Shown in pieces: positions 37,813 through 46,377 of a DNA stretch of 64,000 bases. The stretch covers positions 83,998-147,997 of the forward strand of contig NZ_JAMQOQ010000008.1 in the NCBI RefSeq assembly GCF_031624635.1, read 5' to 3'. The first letter of the stretch is position 1. Each line of letters starts with the position of its first letter. The notes under the pieces were generated by a model. The model worked only from the letters and a program-made list of their open reading frames with translations. It had not been told where the DNA came from and ran no database searches. The DNA comes from Halogeometricum sp. S3BR5-2. GTDB taxonomy: Archaea; Halobacteriota; Halobacteria; Halobacteriales; Haloferacaceae. Position numbers and translations under genes: made by a program.

Positions 37813-38530
37813 CGTCTCCCTCCCGGTCGCTTCGGAGTTCGCTCTCAGTTTCGTCGTCGGTCACGTCGTGAACCAGTCCGTTCCGCACCTCGAAGACGCG
37901 GTCGAGGCGACTCCGTTCCTCGATGAGGTGAGAGATCATGACGACGGCAGTGCCGTCGTCCGCGAGGTCCTGTGCCATGTCCCAGAATCGCAGGTAAGTC
38001 TCCCAGTCGAACCCGGTGTAGGGTTCGTCGAGCATGAGAACGTCCGGGTCGTGCATCAACGCGATGCTGAGGTTGACCTTCTGTCGGTTCCCACCGCTAA
38101 GCTGGTCGACCCGGTAGTCAAGGTACTGCTCGAAGTCGAGTTCGTCCGCCAGTCTTTGCTTCGCCGCGTCGATCTCCTCGCGACTCATCCCGTACCCGGC
38201 GCCGAAGAGCCGGAAGGTTTCAGAGACGGTCAACCGATCGTAGAGCAGGGGTTCCTGCGGACACCATCCGACGGTTCCATACCGTTCGACCGTGCCCGCG
38301 TCGTGGTCGAGAACCCCGACGAGAATCTTCATCAGCGTGGACTTGCCCGACCCATTCTCGCCGACGATGCCGACGATCTCGCCGGCACGGACCTCGATAT
38401 CCGCACCGGTGAGAACGGGCGTCGACCGTCCCAACGGAAGTCGTGACCCGTAGGTTTTCTCGAGAACGTTGCCTCGAACGAGCGTCTTGCTACCATCGAC
38501 CGTCTCCGTGGGCGCCGTGGTCATTTCCAT
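37805..38530 (-). CDS. ABC transporter ATP-binding protein
   Basis: A 241-residue ATPase. Walker A is GENGSGKST, the signature is QLSGGNRQKVNL, Walker B is VLMLDEPYTGFD, and the H-loop histidine is in MISHL. It powers the two ABC-2 permeases encoded downstream. The first ATG at 38530 lies 18 bases after the shared promoter box described at 38531-38582. Confidence 0.94.
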   Translation of the reverse strand: MEMTTAPTETVDGSKTLVRGNVLEKTYGSRLPLGRSTPVLTGADIEVRAGEIVGIVGENGSGKSTLMKILVGVLDHDAGTVERYGTVGWCPQEPLLYDRLTVSETFRLFGAGYGMSREEIDAAKQRLADELDFEQYLDYRVDQLSGGNRQKVNLSIALMHDPDVLMLDEPYTGFDWETYLRFWDMAQDLADDGTAVVMISHLIEERSRLDRVFEVRNGLVHDVTDDETESELRSDREGDDE

Positions 38531-38582
38531 ACGTGGAAAGACGTTCTACTCATTCAATCGAATTGTTGTTAAGAATCGAAAG
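38531..38582 (-). promoter_or_regulatory. promoter sharing a conserved module with the 28943-28994 promoter
   Basis: On the minus strand CTTTCGA (38576-38582) and CGATTGAATGAG (38549-38560) stand at exactly the same distances from the ATG as in the promoter of the DUF5676-like gene at 28942. The part between, with TTCTTAA, is probably the TATA element. Confidence 0.6.
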
Positions 38583-38768
38583 TTAACCCCGTCAAATTAC
38601 CCTGAGATCGGGTTGTATCACGAAGAGAGCAATGGATAGCCAACGATTTGGCATTCCTTTTGTCTCCAAACAGGAGTAGACTTGGTCGGTAGCCGTCATG
38701 AAAATCAGACATCTATCAGGCCCCGAACATAGTGTTGATGCGGTTTTCAAGTCAGGGTTCGAGTATCC

Positions 38769-38933
38769 ATGGATCAGTGCTACATCTGTGACTCGGAATG
38801 CGCTCGCGACGATGAGGTGTTCGTCTGCGAGCACTGCGGGATCTCCTGCCACCGACACTGTATGGCGGAATACGACACCGATGTCTGCCCGAAGTGTGTC
38901 GGCGAGCCGATGATCGGAGCGATCGAGTTCTAG
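38769..38933 (+). CDS. small zinc-finger protein (54 aa, RING/PHD-like Cys-His pattern)
   Basis: A 54-codon frame, ATG at 38769 to TAG at 38931-38933. It has Cys at 4, 7, 11, 20, 23, 27, 31, 40 and 43 and His at 22, 28 and 30. The pattern C-x2-C ... C-x2-C ... CHRHC ... C-x2-C recalls a cross-brace RING/PHD-type zinc finger. The density of paired cysteines makes chance unlikely. Such micro-proteins are common in haloarchaea; the role is unknown. Confidence 0.65.
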   Translation: MDQCYICDSECARDDEVFVCEHCGISCHRHCMAEYDTDVCPKCVGEPMIGAIEF

Positions 38934-39032
38934 TCGTTCCTTGTCACTCACACACCGCCTTCAGCCCGGAGGCGGAGTATATCGATGGTCAGCTGGCGAA
39001 ATGCGTTTTTGACTCGTGCCCGTAGCACAGGT

Positions 39033-39254
39033 ATGTCTACGACCGTCGAACTCCCCAACGTTGATGAGACGTGCGCCTACTGCAGGTCGCGTATCTTCGA
39101 CCACGACCCGATCTGTGTGCGCGACTGTACCGACGACTGCGGGTCGCCGACCTACTTCTGCAACTACGCGTGTCTCTCGACCTACGTTGACGAAAACAAC
39201 TTGACGACTGGCAACGCGTGTGAGTGGTCGCCCGACGACCCCGACTGCTGCTGA
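39033..39254 (+). CDS. small Cys-rich zinc-binding protein
   Basis: A 73-residue protein with ten cysteines: C-x2-C near the N-terminus (CAYC), then CVRDCTDDC, a YFCNYAC finger, and a CEWSPDDPDCC end. The YFCNxxC part resembles TRASH/MYND-like fingers. I start at the ATG at 39033; the open frame begins 16 codons earlier. It lies in the metal cluster, so zinc or copper sensing or storage is possible. Confidence 0.7.
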   Translation: MSTTVELPNVDETCAYCRSRIFDHDPICVRDCTDDCGSPTYFCNYACLSTYVDENNLTTGNACEWSPDDPDCC

Positions 39255-39380
39255 GTGGATTCGCCCCAAGCAAGACACAGAGCGACGTATTAGCCGCCAC
39301 CCAACCTAGGAACCACCAACGGAGCAGTACTGGCCGTCCAACTTTATGAATGCAGCCAACGAAGTCCGTAGTGGTTCACT

Positions 39381-39749
39381 ATGTCAAAAGAGCGCACGTC
39401 CGACGGCCTGCTCCGCATCGTCCTGATCGTCCTCGCGGTGATCGTCCTGTTCCCGCTGTTGATGATGGTGTTCGCGATGCCGATGATGGGCATGATGGGC
39501 TGGTGGTGGGGTGGTGGCATGGCCGGCGGCCTCTCACCGCTGTGGGGTATCGGAATGATGCTCGTCTGGCTCGTTGTCCTCGTCGGCATCGGCTACCTCC
39601 TCTATCGCGGCCTCGTCGGTGGTGTCGGGTCGTCGCTGACCAGCGATAGAGCACTCGAGGAACTCCGAGTGGCGTACGCTCGTGGCGACCTCTCCGACGA
39701 GGAGTTCGAGGAACGGCGTGCGAAACTCACCCGCGAGGAGTCGCAGTAG
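39381..39749 (+). CDS. SHOCT-domain membrane protein
   Basis: A 122-residue protein with two transmembrane helices around a Met/Gly/Trp-rich loop (PMMGMMGWWWGGGMAGG) and a C-terminal SHOCT motif (RVAYARGDLSDEEFEERRAKL). It is the third stand-alone SHOCT protein in this cluster and is followed 9 bp later by a Tat lipoprotein gene. Confidence 0.85.
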   Translation: MSKERTSDGLLRIVLIVLAVIVLFPLLMMVFAMPMMGMMGWWWGGGMAGGLSPLWGIGMMLVWLVVLVGIGYLLYRGLVGGVGSSLTSDRALEELRVAYARGDLSDEEFEERRAKLTREESQ

Positions 39750-39758
39750 TCTGCAATC

Positions 39759-40052
39759 ATGTCCTCGACAGTACAGCGACGCGAGTTTCTCACTGCGCTC
39801 GGAGCCGGCACCGCAGGTCTCTCCGGATGCGTTGGAAATCTCCCGGGCAGTGGCGACGGCGTCGACAGGACGATCTACGTCGGAGGCTACCACTGGGGCT
39901 TCGTTATCATCGGTGCGAGTCTGTTCGCCTACGACGTTCTCAAGAAACGCTTCGTCCGCCGTGACGAACCTGATTCCATCTCTGACGGAACGATCATCTC
40001 CCGGCGAATCTTCGCCGAAGGAGACGCGGGTTCCGAACTCGACAACGATTAA
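39759..40052 (+). CDS. Tat lipoprotein, possibly truncated CuA/cupredoxin relative
   Basis: A 97-residue protein with a Tat-type lipobox start (QRREFLTALGAGTAGLSGC). The segment RTIYVGGYHWGFVI looks like the first strand of a cytochrome-oxidase-II/CuA-like domain, but no Cys/His/Met ligands follow. The sequence instead runs into a short helix and a charged tail. It may be a truncated or rearranged copper protein, or a small novel lipoprotein. Confidence 0.5.
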   Translation: MSSTVQRREFLTALGAGTAGLSGCVGNLPGSGDGVDRTIYVGGYHWGFVIIGASLFAYDVLKKRFVRRDEPDSISDGTIISRRIFAEGDAGSELDND

Positions 40053-40262
40053 CGCCCCCAATCACTCGTGTTTCGACGATATCGACGCTGTTAACGTTCT
40101 CTTCACGGCGTGCGATTTCATCTGCCAATTCGTTTCACCCGGGTGATCGTGCGCGACACGGGGAACACGGGTCCTGAATGGGGTGACCAGAAGATCCAAC
40201 AACAACGGAGTCTCTCACCATGGACCGAGTCAGTAAATATCGTTATGAGTCACTGGCGTCGC

Positions 40263-40787
40263 TTACGATTCCCGCTGAGCGCGGACGAACGCTCGCCGCA
40301 GGACGGTCAGCAGGACGTACGTCTCGTACTTCTGGTTCCGACAGTGGTCACACGGCTGCATCTCCGTTGTGATCTCCTCGATAGATTCCTCGTACTCCTC
40401 CGTGAGATGGTTCAGTGCCTCCGTGACCTGCGGCTGGATAGCATCCGTCATCTCCTCCACGGCGGCATCAGCCGAACCCGGTAGTGAGTACGAGAGGACG
40501 ATCGTGTTCGCGTGGTAGTACTTCGTCGTGCCGCCACGCCCCTCCTCAAAGCGGACGACGTCTACGAGCCCGGAATCGCGGAGTTCGTTGATGTGGTGCC
40601 GAACGGTGTTTTCGGTCCGCTCGATCCCTCGCTCGGTAAGTCGGTCGTGAACCTCGCCTGCCGTCCGTGCCTCATCGGCCAGTATGTCGAGGATCATCGC
40701 CCGCATCGGTTCGTCGATGGCGTCCGAGACGCGGGTATCCCTGATCGCGATGTCGTCGAGATGGTGGTCGGCGCCGGAACTGCTCAT
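40263..40787 (-). CDS. ArsR-family regulator with C-terminal CxxC
   Basis: A 174-residue regulator. The N-terminal winged helix (about residues 20-85) includes RAMILDILADEARTAGEVHDRL and the TENTVRHHINELRDSGLV recognition helix. The C-terminal part ends with a helix and a CDHC motif that could bind metal. I start at the ATG at 40787. It is divergent from the HMA protein and P-type ATPase genes, so it probably controls them. Confidence 0.85.
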   Translation of the reverse strand: MSSSGADHHLDDIAIRDTRVSDAIDEPMRAMILDILADEARTAGEVHDRLTERGIERTENTVRHHINELRDSGLVDVVRFEEGRGGTTKYYHANTIVLSYSLPGSADAAVEEMTDAIQPQVTEALNHLTEEYEESIEEITTEMQPCDHCRNQKYETYVLLTVLRRAFVRAQRES

Positions 40788-40945
40788 AGTGGGACTGCGA
40801 GACACGCGCGGGAAAAGGTAGCGGAGCATACGGCTGTCGAACGATTCGGCCGGGTGGCTGATCCTGTGGTCGGAGCGTGGAGAAGTCCTATACGACTCGT
40901 TTGACTGTTCCAACGCCCCATATTCCTATTCAAACATATCATCTA

Positions 40946-40957
40946 AAAAATATATAT
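40946..40957 (+). promoter_or_regulatory. TATA-like box of the HMA/P-type ATPase operon
   Basis: The AT-rich run AAAAATATATAT lies about 30-40 bp before the ATG at 40986 and is flanked upstream by an AT-rich segment (40918-40945) that could hold regulator sites. Confidence 0.55.
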
Positions 40958-40985
40958 GGCAGTCCGGGTGCTACGTAGAACTGTG

Positions 40986-41201
40986 ATGAACGAGACAACC
41001 CAACTCCGCGTGATGGACTTCGACTGCCCGACCTGCGCGAGCACCGTCGAACGCGCCCTCTCGAACGTCAACGGCGTCCAGAACGTGGAAGTCCACTACA
41101 CGACCGGCCGGGTCGAGATCGAGTACGACGACAACGTCGCTGACCCCGACGCCTTCGCACAGGCCATCGAAAACCAGGGCTACACGCCCCAGCCCGCCTA
41201 G
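40986..41201 (+). CDS. HMA-domain metal chaperone
   Basis: A 71-residue HMA domain with the metal site C14-P-T-C17 (DFDCPTCAST) in place of the GMTCxxC of copper chaperones. The DCPTC form is common in chaperone domains of zinc/cadmium/lead-type ATPases. It starts at the ATG at 40986 and ends 4 bp before the ATPase gene, to which it probably delivers metal as a detached N-terminal domain. Confidence 0.88.
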   Translation: MNETTQLRVMDFDCPTCASTVERALSNVNGVQNVEVHYTTGRVEIEYDDNVADPDAFAQAIENQGYTPQPA

Positions 41202-41205
41202 ACCA

Positions 41206-43125
41206 ATGAACGCACAAACGATCACCCAGTACTACCGGAAGAACCGGAAGGCCATCGTTACGGCGTCCAGCGGCCTGCTCTACGGTGCCGGCTGGAGCCT
41301 CGGCCACTTCACCGGCTTCAATACAGCGAGTGCCGGTATTCTCATCCTCGCGGCGATCATCGGCGGCTACGACATCGCCAAGACCGCCTACTACGAGGTC
41401 ACCAACCGAACGCTCGGCATCAAGACGCTCGTGACCTTGGCGGCCATTGGTGCCATCGTCATCGGCGAATACTGGGAAGCTGCCGCCGTCGTCTTCCTGT
41501 TCAGCCTCGGCAGCTACCTGGAAGGCCGGACAATGCGGAAGACCCGGACGGCCCTCCAGGAACTCCTGGAGATGACGCCCGACACGGCCACAGTACGCCG
41601 CGACGGAGACCTCCAAGAAGTACCTGCTCACGACGTCGAGGAGGGTGAAGTCGTCCTCGTGAAGCCGGGTGGGAAGATTCCGGTCGATGGGACCGTCGTC
41701 GACGGCGAGAGTGCCGTCAACCAGGCGCCAGTCACCGGCGAGAGCGCCCCCGTCCACAAGGCCTACGGCGACGAAGTCTACGCCGGGACGGTCAACCAAG
41801 AAGGGGCGCTTGAAGTCCGAACGACGGGTGCGGGCTCGGATACGACGCTCGAACGCATCATCCGCCGCGTCGAGAAGGCCCAGGAGGCGCAGTCGCCAAC
41901 GGAGAATCTCATCGACCGGTTCGCGAAGTACTACACGCCCGGCGTCATCGTGCTGGCGATCGGCGCATACGCGGTCACACAGAATGCGATCCTGTCGTTG
42001 ACCCTGCTGGTTATCGGCTGTCCGGGTGCGCTGGTCATCGGACCGCCGGTCAGCATCGTCTCGGCTATCGGTAACGCCGCTCGGTCTGGCGTGCTGATGA
42101 AGGGCGGTGAACACCTCGAGCGCTCCGGCAAAATCGACCTCGTCGCCTTCGACAAGACGGGGACGCTCACGAAGGGCGAGACCACCGTCGCGGACGTCGA
42201 GGGGTTCGGCGTCGCCGACGACGAGGTCCTCTCGCTCGCGGCGACCGCCGAGAAGAAGAGCGAACATCACCTCGCCGACGCCATCGTCGACGCAGCACGC
42301 GACCGTCCGACCGCCGCAACCGATGGCGGAGCGGCGGTCGCCCATTCCGACGACGCGAACGCCGAACGCCGGTCGGTTCCAGATCCGGATGACTTCGACG
42401 TGGTCGCCGGGAAAGGTGTCGTCGCCCACGCAGACGGTCAGGAGCTCGTCGTTGGTAACCGGGCGTTGCTCGACGACCGCGGCATCGACGTTCCGGCTCA
42501 TGTCGCCGAGTACGTCCGTAACCGTGAGGAGCGTGGTGAGACGGCCGTCCACGTCGTGCGGGACGGCAGCGTCATCGGCGTGATCGCCATGCGCGACGAA
42601 CTCCGAGAGGTCGCTCCTGGCGTCGTTGCGGCGCTGCAGGATGCCAGCATCCAGACCGTGATGCTCACCGGCGACAACGAGCGGACGGCAGCTGCCGTCG
42701 CAGGGGAGGTGGGCATCGACGACTACCGCGCCGAACTCCTCCCCGAGGACAAACAGACCGTCATCGAAGAATACCAGTCCGACGGCCACGTCGTCGCGAT
42801 GGTCGGCGACGGCATCAACGACGCGCCGTCGCTGGCGACCGCCGACGTCGGTATTGCGATGGGCGCAGCCGGCACGGACACCGCCATCGAGACGGCGGAC
42901 ATGGCGCTGATGGCCGACGACCTCGAACGCATCCCGTACGCGGTCAAACTGAGCAAGGCGACGCGCTGGAACGTCCTCGAGAACGTCGGGCTCGCGGTGC
43001 TGACCGTGACTGTCCTGCTCGCGGGCGTGCTCACGAGCTACGTTACGCTCGCCGCTGGGATGCTGGTCCACGAGGCCAGCGTTCTCCTCGTTATCCTCAA
43101 CGGGATGCGACTGCTCCGACACTAA
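41206..43125 (+). CDS. heavy-metal P1B-type ATPase with CPG motif
   Basis: A 639-residue P-type ATPase without N-terminal HMA domain (provided by the preceding gene). The metal site in transmembrane helix 6 reads C272-P-G274 (IGCPGALVIGPP) instead of CPC. Other motifs are TGES, D316-KTGTLTKG and GDGINDAPSL. The short N-terminus and the DCPTC partner suggest zinc/cadmium-type substrates, but the CPG motif makes the specificity uncertain. It is followed after 12 bp by an FmdE-like gene. Confidence 0.92.
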   Translation: MNAQTITQYYRKNRKAIVTASSGLLYGAGWSLGHFTGFNTASAGILILAAIIGGYDIAKTAYYEVTNRTLGIKTLVTLAAIGAIVIGEYWEAAAVVFLFSLGSYLEGRTMRKTRTALQELLEMTPDTATVRRDGDLQEVPAHDVEEGEVVLVKPGGKIPVDGTVVDGESAVNQAPVTGESAPVHKAYGDEVYAGTVNQEGALEVRTTGAGSDTTLERIIRRVEKAQEAQSPTENLIDRFAKYYTPGVIVLAIGAYAVTQNAILSLTLLVIGCPGALVIGPPVSIVSAIGNAARSGVLMKGGEHLERSGKIDLVAFDKTGTLTKGETTVADVEGFGVADDEVLSLAATAEKKSEHHLADAIVDAARDRPTAATDGGAAVAHSDDANAERRSVPDPDDFDVVAGKGVVAHADGQELVVGNRALLDDRGIDVPAHVAEYVRNREERGETAVHVVRDGSVIGVIAMRDELREVAPGVVAALQDASIQTVMLTGDNERTAAAVAGEVGIDDYRAELLPEDKQTVIEEYQSDGHVVAMVGDGINDAPSLATADVGIAMGAAGTDTAIETADMALMADDLERIPYAVKLSKATRWNVLENVGLAVLTVTVLLAGVLTSYVTLAAGMLVHEASVLLVILNGMRLLRH

Positions 43126-43137
43126 CCACCACAACCA

Positions 43138-43791
43138 ATGACAACTAATTCAACTTCGACTGACGCGACTCCCACTGGTACCGACTGGCAGGTCGACTAC
43201 GAGGTCGACCCGATCGAGATCCGTGACCCCGTCGCGGAAGCCCTCGGCGTCCTCGAACCGGGCGACCCGTTCGTCATCACGTACGCGGACGCGGTGAAAG
43301 AGGCCGGGCACTCCTGCCCGACTGCCTCGGGCGCCTACCGAATCGTCCAGTTCGGGCTCGACGCCCTGTATTCCGACGACTATCCAGTTCGGAGCGAAAT
43401 CGAGGTACAGGCGGCCGGCCCGCAGGACGATGCTGCGTACGGCGTGATGAGCCGCATCATCTCGTACGTCACTGGCGCGACCGAAGACGACGGATTCAGC
43501 GGGCTCGCCGGCGGCTACGGCGGCCGCCGCGACCTTCTCGTCTTCGACGCGTTCGACCCGGACACGGCGGAGCCGACGTTCCGGTTCCGGCGAACCGACA
43601 CAGACGAGACCGTCGAAGTGACCTACCACGTCAGCGACGTTCCTGACGGTGGACCCGCAATCGGGAACCTCCAGGGGATTCTCGACGAATCGGCAAGCCA
43701 CCAGCACCGAGAGGCCTTCGCTGACGCCTGGCACCGCCGGGTACAGACTGTCCTCAGCGACGACACGCTGTTTACCGTCGAAGCAGTGTGA
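43138..43791 (+). CDS. FmdE-like domain protein linked to the P-type ATPase
   Basis: A 217-residue cytosolic protein. The segment GHSCPTASGAYRIVQFGLDALY is reminiscent of the FmdE family (G-H-x-C-P-G-x-x-x-G-x-R), with a conserved His-Ser-Cys that could bind metal; later GGYGGRRDLLVF fits the same fold. It begins 12 bp after the ATPase gene, so it is probably part of the metal operon. The function of such FmdE-like proteins outside methanogenesis is unknown. Confidence 0.65.
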   Translation: MTTNSTSTDATPTGTDWQVDYEVDPIEIRDPVAEALGVLEPGDPFVITYADAVKEAGHSCPTASGAYRIVQFGLDALYSDDYPVRSEIEVQAAGPQDDAAYGVMSRIISYVTGATEDDGFSGLAGGYGGRRDLLVFDAFDPDTAEPTFRFRRTDTDETVEVTYHVSDVPDGGPAIGNLQGILDESASHQHREAFADAWHRRVQTVLSDDTLFTVEAV

Positions 43792-43823
43792 ACGCGACGG
43801 TCTCCCCCCACACTCGAAATAAG

Positions 43824-44735
43824 TTACTGCGGTACACTATCGATCTTCTCGAGCGCCTCAGTTGCAACGTCCCCTAGCTCGCCTGCCTCAATATGCGAAT
43901 AGCGCTCACGAACCATCTCCTCAGAGTTGTCTAAGTACCGAGCAGCGACAGTGTACCCAAACGCGCGGACAAGCACCTCACCCATCCCTCGGCGACCACC
44001 GTGCGGGGCAAGATAATCGTGTTTCGGATGGTCGATGTCAATCTCTGCGGCCTCTGAGAGCCGTTGAAGATTCGATCGTGCGCCATCCGTCGTGATCGAC
44101 GGCGGCCGGATATCCCCCTCAAGTGTCAAGAGAAGGTCGCGAGCGTACTTTTCACGACGCTCGGTAATCGATTCTGGGCGTTCCCCTCGTTCGGCTAGTT
44201 CTTCCTGGACGAGCTCTGCGAGCGTCCGTTGGTCGAATGTCGGAAACACCGGCCAGCGCTCCGTCGGCGGGTCCATCAGCTGGCGATAGCTTCGCAGCGG
44301 AGAGATTACCGGGTCGGGGAGACTGGCGGCGTCCCACTGCTGTTTCTTCCGGTAGACGTCCATACTCCCGTCGTCGAGCGAGAGGTCCTCCCAGCGGACG
44401 CCGCGCCGACGCGGGTCGTTCGGATCCCGTAGGAGTTCCCCGACCCGAACGGCGGTGTACGCGAGAACGAACACCAGAGCTCGGTCACGAGCCGCCTTCA
44501 GCGCCGCGTAGCGTCCTCGCTGCTTGTCGAGGGGGTCAGTTTCCTCCGGGAGTGTCGTGTACACCTCGACGGCGTCGCGGGCCCGTTCGTCGACGTGGCG
44601 CTGTTCGGACGTCCAGCTGCTGGTCGCCGGGCTTGCGGCCGTCGTCCTCCGGCAGTGGCGCCATCGCACTCGCCCGCTGCGCGTAATGCGCCTCGAGATA
44701 GCCCTCGTTGACGCACCAGCCACACCACAAATTTG
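43824..44735 (-). pseudogene. decayed tyrosine recombinase (5'-truncated, frameshifted)
   Basis: The minus strand encodes the central and C-terminal parts of a phage-type integrase closely related to the intact one at 45021-46277. Matching segments are WCGWCVNEGYL (to FCGWAAREGYL), the AVRVGEL catalytic arginine region, APHGGRRGMGEVLVRAFG and RERYSHIEAGELG. About 100 N-terminal residues are missing upstream of about 44735. The reading frame changes near 44617, consistent with a 2-bp deletion. Catalytic residues remain, but the gene is broken. Confidence 0.85.
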
Positions 44736-45020
44736 TATAGCGGTATATAATTTATGAGTTGGCTAAAATGGCGCATTCTTGGGTTTGGACGTGTTTATCG
44801 CCGGTTTAGAGATTCAAATCGAGCCAGTAGAGCGTTTACGTTTAGTGCGATAAACGTAAACAGATTCAAGGGGGTGGCCGCCGTCTGCCACAGCGAACCC
44901 AATGCCTCCGCTCAAACCCCGGGATACAACCACTCAGAACGGCCCTGCGCGATATCGGCGCCTGTCGGCTCGTTCCCGAGAACCAACCCCACCCGAATTT
45001 GACTACAGCGAGGGATCGCG
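44736..45020. other. spacer between broken and intact recombinase genes
   Basis: This 285-bp AT-richer spacer has no gene. It holds a perfect inverted repeat at 44834-44861 and presumably the promoter of the intact integrase. Confidence 0.55.
44834..44861. repeat. perfect 28-bp inverted repeat (11-bp arms, 6-bp loop)
   Basis: The arms are GTTTACGTTTA (44834-44844) and TAAACGTAAAC (44851-44861), with loop GTGCGA. It lies 160 bp upstream of the intact integrase. It could be a recombinase core or attachment site, an operator or a hairpin terminator. Confidence 0.75.
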
Positions 45021-46277
45021 ATGAGTTCCGACGAGAAGCATTCGCACTCAGGTGACGAACGCGGCGCAGCGGTACCTCTCGTCGATGTTCTCGAAGATTA
45101 CCTCTCGGACAAGGGGAAGGGGCGCAACGGCGAGAGCGGACAGTATCGACGACATGCTGAACGCGAGGTGAATCGGCTCATCGAATTTCTTGCGGAGGAT
45201 CGTTCGTCGTCATCGGTGACGTTTGAGGAGCTGTCCGTCGGTGATCTTCGTGAGTACGCGCGGTATCTTGCTCGGCAGGGGTGGACCGAGGGCACGGTAC
45301 AGAATTACTACGCTCACGTCTCCGGATTTTGCGGTTGGGCGGCTCGCGAAGGCTATCTCTCGGGGAACATCGCCCAGCGACGCCGGGCGAAAGAGCCACT
45401 CCCCGAGGATACAGGTCGGAAGAGCGGAGAACAACAGGCCTGGTCGGCCGAGCATCGAGCACGTCTCCTGGAGTATGTGAACAAACAAGCACACGATGCC
45501 ATCGACGCTGTCGCGGAGGACCGCCAAACGGCGATCAAGGCGACTCGTGATCGGGCACTCGTCTACATCCTTTGCTTCACAGGGGTTCGCGGCGCCGAGG
45601 TCCTCGCCGATGGAAACGACGATCGGCGCGGACGTGATGGATTGCGGTGGTCGGATGTCTCGTTCGAGGACAACAACATCCAGGTGCTCGGAAAAACGGG
45701 GAAATGGGATGACCGACCGCTACCAGACCCTGCTGTTCCTCCACTGGAGCGGCTGAAGCGCATCACAGACGCGTCAAGCGAGGAGTGGCCGGTGTTCCCG
45801 ACCCTGGACTACCCGACACTGGTGGAGACGTTTGCCCAGACGATGACCGCCCGAAGATATGACCCGGCTGAAGTCGAGTCTATTCGCACAGAGAAAGTGA
45901 ATGACGGCGAGGCGTCACCTCTCGAACTGCTTGCTGACTATGGTATCGAACCGCCTGCATTAACGACGCACGGCGCTCGCGAGGTCCTAAAACGACTCAC
46001 GGCGGACGCGGACATCGACCTCGACGATAAACACGGGTATCTAGCTCCACACGGCGCTCGTCGTGGTGTCGGTGAGGTGCTCGTCCGGGCGTACGGTCAC
46101 GCCGAGGCGGCCCGATACCTAGACAACTCCGAAGAGATCGTTCGCGAGCATTACTCGCACATTGAGGCGGGTGAGCTGGCTGAACGCGCTGAAGCCGCCT
46201 TCGCCGAGCACGATCAAGAGCTGCGAGGTCAACACGACGCCGGCGACGAGCCAACTTCCCACCCGGTCGACGAGTGA
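45021..46277 (+). CDS. tyrosine recombinase / integrase
   Basis: A 418-residue site-specific recombinase. An N-terminal SAM-like core-binding domain (about residues 15-125) is followed by the catalytic domain with R190 (TGVRGAE), H344-x-x-R347 (APHGARRG) and nucleophile Y378 (REHYSHIE). It probably integrates or resolves a mobile element or plasmid. It is next to a broken copy of the same family. No tRNA attachment target is visible nearby. Confidence 0.92.
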   Translation: MSSDEKHSHSGDERGAAVPLVDVLEDYLSDKGKGRNGESGQYRRHAEREVNRLIEFLAEDRSSSSVTFEELSVGDLREYARYLARQGWTEGTVQNYYAHVSGFCGWAAREGYLSGNIAQRRRAKEPLPEDTGRKSGEQQAWSAEHRARLLEYVNKQAHDAIDAVAEDRQTAIKATRDRALVYILCFTGVRGAEVLADGNDDRRGRDGLRWSDVSFEDNNIQVLGKTGKWDDRPLPDPAVPPLERLKRITDASSEEWPVFPTLDYPTLVETFAQTMTARRYDPAEVESIRTEKVNDGEASPLELLADYGIEPPALTTHGAREVLKRLTADADIDLDDKHGYLAPHGARRGVGEVLVRAYGHAEAARYLDNSEEIVREHYSHIEAGELAERAEAAFAEHDQELRGQHDAGDEPTSHPVDE

Positions 46278-46377
46278 CTCAGCCGGTGCTGCAGCTGCTG
46301 TATACCGATTTGTCGCAGTCAAACTTCCGAGGAGGATCTAGGGGAGAGAGGAGAGCGCGAATCTCGACGCTTGCGGG

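Noticed and set aside
41068..43134. 688-codon open frame on the minus strand across the P-type ATPase
   Set aside because: Antisense shadow; the plus-strand product has all P-type ATPase motifs.
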